Source: Locusta migratoria (lineage: Eukaryota; Arthropoda; Insecta; Orthoptera; Acrididae). Taken from it: a stretch of DNA of 64,000 nucleotides. A model generated the notes under the pieces. It was given only the letters and a program-made list of their open reading frames with translations. It searched no databases and was not told the DNA's origin. The position numbers were made by a program, and so were the translations under genes. This document shows positions 10,622-21,652 of the stretch, piece after piece. The stretch is from assembly GCA_026315105.1 (NCBI GenBank), contig CM048744.1:313355270-313419269 (forward strand), in the 5' to 3' direction. How positions within the stretch are numbered: the stretch's first letter is position 1; each line of letters opens with the position of its first letter.

Positions 10622-10757
10622 TGCCGCGGTGGAGAAGCCGAGCGGTCTAAGCCGCCTCGCTACGGAGCGCGCGGTTGCTCGCCGTCGGAGGTTCGAGTCT
10701 TCCCTGGGGCACGGTTGTGTGTGTTGTCTTTAGGTTAGTTTACCTTAGTTTAAGTAG
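10622..10757 (+). mobile_element. SINE-B, 3'-truncated
   Basis: GCCGCGGTGGAGAAGCCGAG head, GAGGTTCGAGTCTTCCCTGG and the GGTTAGTTTACCT linker are present. The copy stops at a G-rich run (GGGGGGAGGGGAGG) without the usual tail. Confidence 0.8.
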
Positions 10758-11482
10758 GGGGGAGGGGAGGTTCTCTTATGTCACGCTTTCCGACTAATTA
10801 AACTCGGACTTCATTAATACCGTTTATCTTTCGGGTCGCCACCATATATTTATATAACATTGGAACAGTCTTCATTTTTTTTCCTTCAGTGTATCTTGGG
10901 TACAGGCTGCTGTGCGTGCGTCAGAAGCGAAGAAGCTGTCCTCTGCGAAGCGAAGAAAACTACAACGCAGCTTGCGACAGAAACTGACCCAAGAGATGAA
11001 TCGCTAGTTAAGATACAGCCGGTCGAAAACCAGACTGTTGTTGTTTATTATGTGATAAAACAGGATGTGATATTTTTCTTAAAGGAAAACCTACTTCTCT
11101 GAAGATAAAGTCAATTTCTACTGTGCCGGCGTCGCTGTAACTTTCGTCGCTTTGCAGAGGTCAGCACTTTCGCTTCTCGCGCACGCTTGGCGGTATCTAC
11201 CTTGGGTGTAAAACGAGAAGCTGTATCTCATGTCTCCTCATGTCCGTCATGATTATCATCAACCATCGCACCTGAAGTTTATATAATTTCTAAATATATA
11301 CCTTTAAAGATTCGTGGCATAATATTCACTGAAACAACTGTCAATCAAACTACTGAGTAACTCCACTGATTACACACACTACCTGAGGGAAAGTATGCAG
11401 ACACCTGTATGTAAAACGCAATTCCCCATCAGATGTTAGGAGATATGGCCATGACAAGATGGTGGGTGTTGAAAGCAGAATG

Positions 11483-11921
11483 TGTGGTGTCGCACAAGTC
11501 TAAAGTGCGCGCCACCTACTTTCGCCGCGCGCCGCCATGCACGCACGGCGCGGCGTTCTTACGACGTCAGCCACGAGCGCCCTCTGCTACAACTCCGCTC
11601 GTGGCCACCACTGAACGACATCGTTCACTTGGGACTGAGATAGGAACCAGCTAACACTTCCGAATCAGATAGGCACCAGTGAAGACTTGGCTATCGGATA
11701 GGCACTAGGCAGGCCTCTAGCTCAACTATGTATCCGCATTCTGCAGTACTGAGCTATGTAAAAGTTAAGTATTACTAAGTCTCTAAGAAATATAGATCTC
11801 GTTCTAATTTACTCTAGTGTTTCTAAATTCTGCTGTCCCACTGGCTGGTCACCTCCTACTTGCACAAGCGTGCATCCTTTATTCCTGTGTCGGTCTTTCT
11901 ACTCGGCCACCGACACCTACG
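11483..11921 (+). mobile_element. Possible Gypsy-type LTR fragment
   Basis: The block begins TGTGGTGTCGC and ends near CGGCCACCGACACC. It has a GC-rich 5' part and then an AT-rich AAGTTAAGTATTACTAAG stretch, the layout I associate with Gypsy LTRs of large insect genomes. The following bases (AAAGCGGCGAGGAGAC) resemble the leader that often follows such LTRs. No partner LTR or gag-pol frame was found. It is offered as a candidate only. Confidence 0.3.
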
Positions 11922-12352
11922 ACGGAAACGAGACACAAAAGCGGCGAGGAGACTGGGACACAAAAGAATGGTTCAGTCAGGAAAACTCACAGTTTTAACA
12001 GGTGGACTCGTCATTAAATGTCACCTAGGTAACCGATCGATCAGGCACATTTTAACCCTTCTGCAGCTCGCCCAGTTGACTGCTGCTGATGATACTGTGG
12101 AGACGAAAGGCGAAGGAACCTCCGTAGTTTAACTGAGATCAGTTAGACTTCATTTACTGACCTCGTCGAGCAAAGCTGGAGGTGGTTGTAGAGAAAAAAA
12201 TCGCAAGAAATCAGAGGAAGGACACACCCGTGACTTCCAAAGCGGTACCAGCAGTCCAGCTGGCATATTAGCGCTTCATAGGGAAGTCCAAAACAGTGGG
12301 GCCCTACGGTCGTGCAGCAGTTCTTTTTTAACAGAACTTTCTAAATATAAAG

Positions 12353-12549
12353 TTTAAATGTTTGTATTCCAATGGGAACAAACTACGTTGTCATCAGTCC
12401 CTGGTCTTACCAGCTACTTGAACTAAGTTAAACTAACCTAAGAACAACACACACATCCATGCCCGAGGGAGGATTCGAACCTTCGACGCGGGAGGCCACG
12501 CGATCCGTAACGTGGGACCGATCCAGACCGCTCGGCTAGTCCCGCGAGG
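12353..12549 (-). mobile_element. SINE-B/SINE-A-like SINE
   Basis: On the minus strand it has a degraded tRNA-like head, GGTTCGAATCCTCCCTCGGG, a CATGGATGTGTGTGTTG linker and an ATCCCATTGG...ACAAACATTTAAA tail. It is flanked by a 12-bp duplication CTAAATATAAAG (12341-12352, 12550-12561). Confidence 0.8.
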
Positions 12550-12561
12550 CTAAATATAAAG

Positions 12562-13260
12562 AAATGTGTCTAGCAGCAGATAAAAGAAAGTCCATATCAC
12601 AACATACTCTTTTTAATGGCACTAATATTTCTGTTAAAAACAGCAGAGGGTGTTGGTGACAAATAGAGTAATATAATTCTTTCATGGGTAACAGGAAATT
12701 ATTTACTAACACCACATTGAATGCAGGGATTTGTGTGCTGTTCCTGCACTGTTTGAATAGTGCGCTGTCCGTAAGTTTTATACCAATACTCTTTGCTGGG
12801 GTAGAGACACGGAGTCACAATTCTTTCTTTTTGTGCTTTAGAAAGATTTAAACACGACGTAATCTTTCTAACTGACATTCAAATGGTCACATAATCAGCG
12901 CAAAAACCCACACAGAGGCAATAGTATGTTTACAACGTCCTGAAAGACGAGTCCGTAGCTCTCGTACGACTGAACCCAATGTACTTACTACCACGAAAGT
13001 TTTGCGTGTGGCTGCTGCCAACATTATCAGTCCTTTAGCTGTTAAGAAGTAGTTGCCATGCTGTGTTATTCCAAACCATTACGTAATGTTGGCAGTGCAT
13101 GAGGAATGCGCGAGCACCTCTTTCCCCATACCCACGCACCCAAGAAGAGAAAGAGAAATCCCAGCTCCTTTGCCTGTGAATAGGCTTCGGAAGGTGGAGT
13201 TTGGTTACGATAAACGCCACGAGATCCAGTCAGGACTTGGTGAACAAGCTATTTGTAGTC
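12562..13260. other. Unassigned intronic DNA 5' of exon C on the plus map
   Basis: AT-rich sequence between a SINE and alpha-tubulin exon C. Short overlapping frames near 13035-13280 have no recognisable motif. Confidence 0.4.
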
Positions 13261-13268
13261 TAAACTAC

Positions 13269-13439
13269 CTGTGCTATTAAGCGGTTGACGTTGGTGTAGG
13301 TTGGCCGCGTTACGTTGAGGTACCTCGCGCAGATGTCGTACAGGGCCTCGTTGTCCAGAAGGAAGTTGCAGTCCTCGAAATCGATCGAACCGTGCAGCGT
13401 GAACACTGCGTTGTACGGCTCTACTATGGTGGGCGACAA
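13269..13439 (-). CDS. Alpha-tubulin exon 4
   Basis: Model residues 174-230, 57 codons, phase 0 on both sides. The acceptor is tttctttacag|TTG with a good pyrimidine tract; the donor is CAG|gtagtt. The product starts LSPTIVEPYNAV (canonical VSTAVVEPYNS), continues through CNFLLDNEALYDICARYL and ends RPTYTNVNRLIAQ, the stretch around helix H6 and the base of H7 that contacts the guanine ring. Substitutions are mostly conservative. This exon is less GC-biased than the other three. Flanking introns hold a T-rich tract 68 bp upstream and, further up, a Tc1-like fragment. Confidence 0.9.
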
Positions 13440-13506
13440 CTGTAAAGAAACAACCATTTCAGTTACTGAATGTGAATCGCTGCTGATAAGAAGCATATTC
13501 TATTCT

Positions 13507-13557
13507 TTTTTTTTTTTTATTTTTTTTTTGTTTTTTTTTTTTTTGTTTGTTTGTTTA
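13507..13557. repeat. T-rich low-complexity tract
   Basis: Runs of T interrupted by G, ending in GTTTGTTTGTTT. It lies upstream (in gene sense) of exon C, where on the minus strand it is A-rich. Confidence 0.85.
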
Positions 13558-13821
13558 AAGTAATACTGAAGGGATGACATAATACACTGGTCAAAACAAC
13601 TAGGGGATCAGTTGAGATATCTAGATTCAGAAGTATTCTCATTGGCAGAATAAACTAAAATGGTTTGACGTCTTTCTGTCAGTTCTACGGAGTGGAGACA
13701 ACATTACAGCAACAGAGATAGTAGTAATAACAAAAAGTTCCTGAAGAGGAGGTTTGGTGTTATCTTGTATTTATTCTACCAAACGAATTACACTAGCAGT
13801 TTGCTTCAGATAGTGTAGTTC

Positions 13822-13845
13822 ACTACTTATGCTTTCAGAGTCACT

Positions 13846-13882
<37 letters not shown>

Positions 13883-14724
13883 CAAATGTTTGTAAAGCTT
13901 ATAGGACTTAACTACGGGGTCATCAGTCCCTAAACTTATAAACTAGCTAATACTAAGAACGGCACAAATATCCATGCCCGAGGGGGGATTCGAACCCCCG
14001 ACCGTAGTGGCCGTGCAGACCGTGATTGACGCGCCGCAGTCCCCTCGGCCACCGCGGCCGGCGTCATTGCAAAATTTGGTGATATACATCTCAGTAAATT
14101 AGTTTACTATGCCTATTTTCATTCACTGCTTTCATATGTGATGATATTTTGGGGCAATTCAACATTGAGTAAAAAAGTATTCATTGCACAAAAGCGTGTA
14201 ATCAGAATAATTGCTGTAGCCCACCCAAGAGCATCCTGCAGACATTTATTTAGGGACCTGTGGATCTTCAATGTAGCTCCACAGTATATATATTCAGTCA
14301 TGAAATTTGTTATTAACAATCCGACCCAATTCAAGAGTAATAGCAGTGTGCATAGCAACAACACAAGGAGAAAGGATGATATTCATTATTCAAGGTTAAA
14401 TCTAACTTTGGCTCAGAAAGGGGTGAATTATGCTGCCACAAAAGTCTTTGGTCACTTACCAAGTTGCATCAAAAGTCTGACAGATAGCCAACTAGTATTT
14501 AAAAAGAAATTAAAGGAATTCCTGAATGGCAACTTCTTCTACAATGTAGATGAATTTTTAGATAAAACTTAGAACAAAAAAATAAAATAAAAAACAACAA
14601 AAATGTAATAAAATCCTTAAAATATTCATTGTCAAGTGTAGACAACATTTACTAAAATGACACGTTCCACATCATTACGAAATGTCATATATGTGTTCTA
14701 TGGAACAAGTATTAATCTAATCTA
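13822..14724 (+). mobile_element. CR1/jockey-like LINE 3' end, second family
   Basis: The frame 14138-14572 reads IFWGNSTLSKKVFIAQKRVI, RASCRHLF, NNTRRKDD and NVDEFLDKT, the C-terminal end of a non-LTR reverse-transcriptase ORF, and is intact to its stop. The 3' UTR ends GGAACAAGTATTAATCTAATCTA, a pentamer-type microsatellite tail. It is 5'-truncated and inserted in the Tc1 copy. A SINE-A lies within it. Confidence 0.75.
13848..14062 (-). mobile_element. SINE-A with 32-nt poly(T) tail
   Basis: Minus-strand GCCGGCCGCGGTGGCCGAGG head and GGGGGTTCGAATCCCCC box B, ending ACAAACATTTGAAC followed by 32 T (A at 13848-13879 on the plus strand). It is flanked by near-identical GTCACTGC / GTCATTGC (13840-13847, 14063-14070). 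Confidence 0.9.
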
Positions 14725-14999
14725 GTCAGCAGGTATTGCAATCCAGCACCAACGTGACTTACCGGAAGCTAGGTCATGGAGAGTCATACAAAGTTTGGAA
14801 GCGGTACACAGAAGGAGGTGGCTGTTTAACGCTATTGCCCAATTTTTTACCATTTTTGGTAGTAATATTTTATTTTTATGCTACGTAAGACACTAAATTT
14901 CATTCATGTTACAATCGATTCCACTATTGTATGGTATGTGATGTTTGTAATTCATGTGCTTTGTATGTGATTTTTCAGTTTCTCCCGGAGTATTTGATA

Positions 15000-15690
15000 A
15001 TCAAAATATCCACGGGTGTACTACCGGTCTATAGTGTCCAACGGGCACAATATTTCGGCGATCATACATGTCGCCATCATCAGGTGAACTGACGGACTGA
15101 GCTCCTGGAAACGCGCCGGCACGGAGATCGGCACGCTACGGCTGCTCGAAGGGAACTGGGTTCTAGCCCGGTAGCGGGCGATTTAAATACCCTCGGCCCG
15201 CGGAGCGACCCCTCCGCGGTTCGCACCCCGCGCCGCGGCCGCGCAGTGGAACTGATTGCGACGGCGTCTGAGATGACGTCGGTGTGAGGGCTCTGTCCGC
15301 CGTGGTCGTCACTTCGTTACGTTTGCTAGATTTACTCTTAATTAACCCAATCGCTGGTTCCCAAGCTTTGCTAAGATTATAGCCACAGTCACGGTTTATG
15401 AGGTCGTCACTTGTGCGAATTTCAATGGCCTTTCTAACGACGCTGTCCCAGTATCTCGACGTCTGTACCAGAATCCTAGTGCGTTCATACTCCATCGCAT
15501 GATTCTCCGACAAACAATGTTCAACGACCGCCGACTTGCTCGGATACATCAATCGTGTGTGCCTCTGGTGTTCAACGCATCGATCCTCGACGGTACGCAT
15601 CGTCTGTCCAATATATGACTTTCCACACTGACACGGAATCTGGTACACGCCAGCCTTCCTCAATCCGAGATCATCTTTTGCGCTCCCCAC
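15000..15690 (-). mobile_element. Penelope-like element 3' part with GIY-YIG endonuclease
   Basis: The minus-strand frame (15690-15163) reads GVYQIPCQCGKSYIGQT, then RCVEHQRH, VVEHCLSENH and R...KAIEI, the GIY-YIG nuclease fold of Penelope-like retroelements including the CxC variant after GVYxIPC. The frame stays open for about 175 codons and ends in a proline/arginine-rich tail. Downstream (15000-15120) is a CACCTGATGATGGCGAC and CCGAAATATTGTGCCC segment, typical of these elements' terminal region. The upstream reverse transcriptase is missing. The first 30 or so residues of the long ORF (15789-15700) come from a different repeat. Confidence 0.75.
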
Positions 15691-16407
15691 CAGAAGAAAA
15701 AATATAGGGTGTCCATTAAAAAAAACATAAGTTTGTGTTAAAAACACATTTGCTTTCGTTTTAAAATGTTTCCAAATATGTACATTCATGGGCCCCAGCT
15801 GTACATTGATAGCGGTGAAAGTAATTTTCCAATAGCTGTTATTGTTCCAGAGATATTTTGAGTGGACAAGATAGCTGGGACGCCCTATATATAAAGGTCA
15901 TTCACGAATTCACTCAATCACTGACTAAACGCGAAATCTCAAAAACTGCAGCACCTATGAAGTTGAAATTTTACCGGTATCTAGTTTATAGGTAGAAGAC
16001 GTCAGCTAAGAAAGTATTTTGGGATAGGGCAGAATTAAGGTGCAAGACGGAGGGTACATTTCCTACAGACTGACGAAATCTACACTTTCATTCCGATCTT
16101 CACGAAATTTTGCACGCTTGACCTTCAAAACAAGAGGAAGATCACGGTCCAACTAAGTTTCATACGGTGCATGGGAGAGGATACCTTGCAGCATAAAAAT
16201 AAATCCCTAAATACCTTGGTCGCGCCATAACTTGAGAACGGCTCGTCCGATTTCACAGATCCCTTTTTTTTCTTGTTAATCTCAGAACAAGGTTGAATGA
16301 AATAAAACTGGAAAATTTGAGTACAACAAAGTGTGTTTTCCAATGTGACCCTGTCGTTCTGTTGCATACAAATCTATAGTTTTGTTCCGATATTGGTGAA
16401 ATTTTGC

Positions 16408-16610
16408 TTTCAAAGGTTTCAAATGTTTGTTAAGCTTATGGGACTTAACTACGGGGTCATCAGTCCCTAAACTTACAAACTACTTATCAACTACCTTATA
16501 CTAAGGACGGCACAAATATCCATGCCCGAGGGGGGATTCGAACCCCCGACCGTAGTGGCTATGCAGACCGTGACTGTAGCGCCTCAGTCCCCTCGGCCAC
16601 CGCGGCCGGC
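16408..16610 (-). mobile_element. SINE-A
   Basis: Full-length SINE-A on the minus strand, flanked by the duplication TGAAATTTTGC (16397-16407, 16611-16621). Confidence 0.9.
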
Positions 16611-16740
16611 TGAAATTTTGCGCACTTGACCTTAAAAAGAAGAGGAATGTCACTGTCCGTTCTTTCGGAGCATTGTCGAGGGTACCTACTTAACTTTGAC
16701 AAAATGTATAGTTTTGCTTCGATCTTGATGAACTTTTGCA

Positions 16741-16942
16741 AAATCAATGTTCAAATGTTTGTAGAACTTATGGGACTTAACTACGGGGTCATCAGTCCCT
16801 AAGCTTACAAACTACTTATGAACTAGCTAAGACTAAGGACGGCACAAATATCCATGCCCGAGGGGGGATTCGAACCCCCGACCGTAGTGGCCGTGCAGAC
16901 CGTGACTGGAGCGCCTCAGTCCTCTCGGCCACCGCGCCCGGC
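16741..16942 (-). mobile_element. SINE-A
   Basis: Full-length minus-strand SINE-A, flanked by GAACTTTTGCA (16730-16740, 16943-16953). The insertion site is homologous to that of the neighbouring SINE. Confidence 0.9.
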
Positions 16943-17164
16943 GAACTTTTGCACAGATGACCTTTAAACCAAGAGGAAGGTCATTGGGTACATAAATGTT
17001 TGTATGATACATGACAGAGGGTACTATGTCGAGAGAGTGAAAGGTGGAAACGAACAGAGAGTTGGGAAAGAAAGAGATGGATGCAGAGAAAGGATGCAAG
17101 GGGAGGTGGACTTCGAGATTGTCTAATAAATAAATACCCGGGCAACGTCGGGTTTACAGCTAGT

Positions 17165-17430
17165 AAGTTTATAATTTCATTAGCAGTCCGTATTGCGGCA
17201 TCGGCTCAAACGCCTTGTGGAAATCGATGAATATGTAGTCTGCCTTTTTCCTTTATCCAGGCTCGCTAGATATCAAGTGAGAAAAGGGCAAGCTAATTTT
17301 CAGATGAGCGATGCTTCCTAAAGCTTGCCAAACTGAAAACGTGTTCAAGAATTCTGTAGCACAATAATGTTAATTATATTCGTTTTTAATTATGCGGGTC
17401 CGTTCTTTTATCTTTCTTATAAACGGAGAC

Positions 17431-17470
<40 letters not shown>

Positions 17471-17850
17471 TCCAATTGCTTGGGACTTTGCGCCAGAGAA
17501 TCGCAATGAAAGCAATCTAAGTAAGGGGCAAATAAGCGAACTGGGATTTTACCCGGGCCTGCCAACTTAGGTGTTTTTAGCTGATCAGCTGGTTCTCTAC
17601 TCCACAGATGCCTGTTACTATCTATTTCATTTGAGAATCTATGCAGCAGTGGGATGTTTGTATGGTCCTCCTGCGTGAACGACTCTTTAAACGCGAAATT
17701 TAAAACTTCCGCTTTCTCTTTGTTGTCTTCTTTCGCAACCGAACGCTGATCAATGAGTGACTGGATTTAAGCTTTCGTCTCGCTTATCGATTATACATAG
17801 AACGAGAATTTTCTCGGATTCTTGGCATGATTTTTGCCAAAGCATGGCGG
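17165..17850 (-). mobile_element. Degenerate LINE reverse-transcriptase fragment
   Basis: The minus strand near 17260-17190 reads KADYIFIDFHKAFEPMPQYG, a fingers/palm block of a LINE reverse transcriptase. The rest is broken by stops. An (ATT)n tract sits at about 17430-17471. Confidence 0.6.
17430..17471. repeat. (ATT)n microsatellite
   Basis: About 14 uninterrupted ATT/TTA units. Confidence 0.95.
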
Positions 17851-17872
17851 TAGTACCAGAGTCTAACATACA

Positions 17873-18995
17873 GGGTCACGAAACTCCTGGTAGTTTTCTG
17901 CAACCTGGCGATTGCAGCGCTGCCAAGCGGCTGGGTCGTAAGAACATACCGAGAGGCGAGAAACCATTGTGGATTAGATATGGAGTCGAACGACACGTTT
18001 AAAATGCGACTGCATTTCGGAGCTTATTGCGGTGCGATAAATTGTAGTTAGAGGAAAACTAAAAAAATGCACATTTTCTCAAATATGAAAAGCTCTTACA
18101 ATGTAGGTTTGTTAAATTTTAAGGGTGTATGGTGTCAGTAACAGAGAGAGAGAGGTAACTAACCCAGTATTTTTTTTTCCAATGTTGTTTTTGGTAGGCT
18201 GACAGGTTTAAAGGAGTCAAAGAAATTTTTGCACAGCAGTCTACTATTGTTGATGCAGCAATAATAGTCGAAAGTTAACAGGGATTTGTTTGTACAAAAT
18301 GTGAAATAAAACGTAACGAACTGTAGTTTAACATGCAGAAACTAAGATTTTAGAAGAAAAAGATTCTTAAAGATTTAAAGTACCTTTACATTCGTGGGGA
18401 GTAGGTACGATGAAAACATGACAGGAACGGCACATGCAAGCCATCTGAGCAAGGATAAAGCGAAAAGAGCTTTTATAGGACGTAACACTTAGCCTCTAAG
18501 AATGTAAAAATCGTGCCTAGTACCAGTATCAAATGTAAAAATCGTGCCTAGTACCAGTATCAAATGTATTAAGATGTTCAAAATCTGCAGAAAAAATAGA
18601 TGTGTAACTACGTACCAGTACATTATATAAATATAAATCAGTTGCTTTTGAACTTAAACAATTGCAATTCGTTTCTTGTCTTAAATCGTTTTTTGATGTT
18701 AAGATTACGACCGAGCTAGTGTGAGATATATGTGTTACAATGCACTGTGATATTATTACAAACTGACATCAACAGGAAACGGGATTTTCGTGTAATAATG
18801 TTTTCGTATTTGTGTCACGAAATACAGTACCACGTTTCATGCCTAGGAAATATATAAACAACAGCAATAATAAATAATAAATTCTTCGTTTCAGTAGTGC
18901 CATTTTCTGCTACTGAGCTTGCTACCCAGCCGCTTGGAGCGCTAGTATCGCTTCAGCTGTCAAATGGTCGCATTTTTCTCCTACTGAGTTTCGCA
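17873..18995. mobile_element. MITE-like element with long diverged inverted ends
   Basis: The left arm (CAGGGTCACGAAACTCC, then GCAGCGCTGCCAAGCGGCTGG) is mirrored near 18920-18995 (CCCAGCCGCTTGGAGCGCTA, then CTACTGAGTTTCG). It sits after TA on the left. The interior is AT-rich with no ORF. Right limit approximate. Confidence 0.4.
18501..18562. repeat. 31-bp perfect tandem duplication
   Basis: Two adjacent identical 31-bp units that begin AATGTAAAAATCGTGCC (18501-18531, 18532-18562). Confidence 0.95.
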
Positions 18996-19192
18996 ACTGT
19001 CTGTTTTAGACTGTGGTAGTATTTGTTTGACGCATCGATCTTTTTCGAGAAGCGCGTATCTATACTAAGTATGACTGTCTTTATTTTCTTCTCTATTTTT
19101 AAATAATTTATTTTTATTTTTTTAACCGCGAGTGCTACTACCATTTCTTCCACAGAATTTCCGAATATCATTAATCCAAATATCGTCAAATC

Positions 19193-19660
19193 TCTTTCAA
19201 TTCAAAGCGAGTATGAGTCGAGGGAATAGGAAGAAACCTGGAGGATTGAAATCCGGCGAGTATGGTGGATGTTCAAGTTGCACAACCCCCTTTTTTTGCT
19301 GGCAACTGCTTGACGATATTGGCTGTGTGTGGCGGAGCGTTGTCGTGCAACTTGAACATCCACCTTATTCGCCGGACAACAATCCTCCAAACTTCTTCCT
19401 GTAACCTCGACTGAAACACGCTTTGAAAGGAAACAGATTGGAAGATATTCCTGAACTGTGGTATCGTATGGAAGCTGCATGGGCATCTGCACCTGTACAC
19501 GCCATCCAAGCTCTGTTTGACTCAATGCCAGGCGTATCAATTCCGTTATTACGGCCAGGGATGGCTGTTCTGGGTACTGATTTCTCAGGATCTATGCACC
19601 CAAATTGCGTGAAAATGTAAACACATGTCAGTTCTAGCATAATATATTTGTTCAATGAAT
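19193..19660. mobile_element. Snap-back mariner derivative (head-to-head C-terminal ends)
   Basis: The plus strand from about 19345 encodes VVQLEHPPYSPDNNPPNFFL, then LKHALKGNRLEDIPELW, a mariner transposase C-terminus whose third catalytic Asp is Asn. From about 19283 back to 19193 the same text appears on the minus strand (CAACTTGAACATCCACC, GCCGGATTTCAATCCTCC). This makes an inverted pair of about 100 bp with a spacer of about 70 bp. A SINE-A has landed in the 3' flank. Confidence 0.7.
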
Positions 19661-19668
19661 ACACGTTT

Positions 19669-19867
19669 GCCGGCCGCGGTGGCCGAGAGGACTGAGACGC
19701 TTCAGTCACGGTCTGCACGGCCACTACGGTCGGGGGTTCGAATCCCCCCTCGGGCATGGATATTTGTGCCTTCCTTAGTCTTAGCTAGTTCATAAGTAGT
19801 TTGTAAGCTTAGGGACTGATGACCCCGTAGTTAAGTCCCATAAGTTCTACAAACATTTGAACATTTT
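19669..19867 (+). mobile_element. SINE-A
   Basis: Full-length plus-strand copy, flanked by GAATACACGTTT / GAATACCCGTTT (19657-19668, 19868-19879), one mismatch. Confidence 0.9.
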
Positions 19868-20210
19868 GAATACCCGTTTATCACCTGCATTTCTACTTTG
19901 TATAGCAATTTTAATGGCCAGTAGTGTAATTCATCTTCGTTAATGTTACAGCACTTTTCATCAAACATTATTGTCAGAGATCGTATTACTTCGTAGGACA
20001 TTATGCAACTGCTTGCGAGGTTTTTTTTTTATACCAAGAGACCCAAGTAGTAATGCTTTGTTGATTCTACGGAAAATTCCAAATGGCAGCCTGTAAAGTC
20101 CGCCCCCGCCGCCTCCAGGAAATCCCATCGCCGTCTCCGGGCCCGCCAGACTGGCGCCACCTCCGATCACCTCCAGCAGCCGCCCGCATCACACTCACCA
20201 CCCTAGATTA

Positions 20211-20715
20211 GGTAATTGTGAAGAACGCTTGCATGGGCGCACGTTTCGATAAATCTCGAACGCGCGACCACACTTCGATATATGGTGCATTTCGATATGT
20301 TCAAAGCAGGCGAGAGAATGTGATTTGTTGATGTGCGAAACAGTGATCATTTTAAGTGAAGTTAGGTTAGGTGTAGATTAAACAAGAATTTTTTTTTTTT
20401 TTTTTTTTAGTGTTCAGAAACACTCAAACTTGCCAACATACGCGCCATGCAAATAACATGGGCAACAGACTTCGCAATTCTACCGTCCCGAACCGGAGAT
20501 TCGGGCGCTACGCGCCCTCACATACTGAAAAATAACTTCTTGTTTAACCTATACCTAACCAAACTTTCTCTTAAAATGATCACTGTTTCGTACGTCAACA
20601 AATAAGATTCTCCCGCGTGCTTAGAACATTTCAAAATGCATCATATATCGAAGTGTAGTCGCACTTTCGAGATTTATCGAAACGGGCGTCCGTGCAAGCG
20701 TTCTTCACAATTACC
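20211..20715. mobile_element. Foldback element 1 (505 bp, arms about 180 bp)
   Basis: Ends GGTAATTGTGAAGAACGC and its complement, with arms extending to the GTGATCATTTTAAG / CTTAAAATGATCAC region. It is flanked by a perfect 8-bp duplication CTAGATTA (20203-20210, 20716-20723). The 8-bp duplication suggests a hAT-type or related transposase acting in trans. Confidence 0.8.
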
Positions 20716-21029
20716 CTAGATTAATTTTATTAAATTTGCACATCATATTAATTTTGAGCAACTTAACTGCAAACTGCCACTGCCCACCCCCGCTCCAACC
20801 GCCCCCGATGCCACCCCGACACCTCCAAGTGACTCGTACTTACATAGTCTATGTGATATGCGCTGTGGAGATACGCCTTAAGCAGGAGAAAGCGCGTACC
20901 GGTGACCCAAGCGCCATCCGAAATAGAGCCAGCGCGCTAGCTGAGGCCCGACACCGCCGTCCCCGATTAATTTGCATATCAGAATAATTTAGAGCAACTT
21001 TATCGCCCGCCCGCTCCCTCACCATCACC

Positions 21030-21652
21030 AGCGCCACGTAGATACAAGGCCTGTGCGCTGCCTGCCAAGAGTAGTCATAACACGAGCAAACTATTTGTCT
21101 TACGTAGCGTTGTGCTGAGTTTGGGAATACATACACCTTGCACACTGTGTTTCAGAATGTTTTTCGTCTTACCTATGTAATTCTACGTGCAGATTTTTGC
21201 TGCTATAAGACAAAATGCCTAATATGAATCATCCGATTTCAATATCGGCAAGTTCAAAAATATCTTATACCGGCACAAATTTGTCTGTGAATCACATAAA
21301 TAACATTGAGAACGTTCTGAAACACAGTGTGCAATATGTACGTATTCCCAAATTCGGCACAACGCTACAGAAAACAAATAGTTTGGTTGTGTTATGACTA
21401 CTCTTGGCAGGCAGCATACAGGCCCTGTATCTAGGTGGCTAAATGTACAAATTTTTGTAAAGCTTATAGGACTTAACTACAGGGTCATCAGTCCCTAACT
21501 TACAAACTACTTATGAACTACTTACGAACTAGGACGGCACAAATATCCATGCCCGAGGGGGGATTCGAACCCCCGACCGTAGTGCCGTGCAGACCGTGAC
21601 TGAAGCGACTCAGTCCCCTCGGCCACCGCGGCCGGCTATCTAGGTGGCGTTG
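21030..21652. mobile_element. Foldback element 2, with SINE in right arm
   Basis: The left arm starts GCGCCACGTAGATACAAGGC and runs to GTGTTTCAGAA near 21155. It is mirrored from about 21313 to 21649. It is flanked by CCATCACC (21022-21029, 21653-21660). A SINE-A at 21439-21636 splits the right arm. The frame 21215-21397 is incidental. Confidence 0.75.
21439..21636 (-). mobile_element. SINE-A
   Basis: Minus-strand copy, flanked by TATCTAGGTGG (21428-21438, 21637-21647). Confidence 0.9.

Larger units (their letters stand above)
13585..14840 (+). mobile_element. Tc1-like element copy 1, interrupted and truncated
   Basis: 13585-13821 holds the Tc1-type 5' end (ACACTGGTCAAAACAACTAG with GATCAGTTGAGATAT). 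14727-14840 continues the same family (CAGCAGGTATTGCAA, then TCATGGAGAGTCATAC and CAGAAGGAGGTGGCTG, the start of the transposase HTH). A LINE occupies the gap. The other copies are at 32503-35461 and 41855-43117. Confidence 0.7.
15900..17163 (+). mobile_element. Helitron-like element copy 2 with internal repeats
   Basis: The right end reads ACCCGGGCAACGTCGGGTTT, then ACAGCTAG and T, a diverged copy of the hairpin-plus-CTAG terminus. Inside, three diverged blocks of TTCCGATCTT..GAAATTTTGC, then GACCTT..AAGAGGAA, occur near 16091, 16384 and 16716. The last two are interrupted by SINEs. Left limit uncertain. Confidence 0.45.

Noticed and set aside
15163..15789. Host UvrC/SLX1-type GIY-YIG nuclease
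   Set aside because: The GVYxIPCxC context and downstream terminal sequence fit Penelope-like retroelements; no host domain accompanies it.
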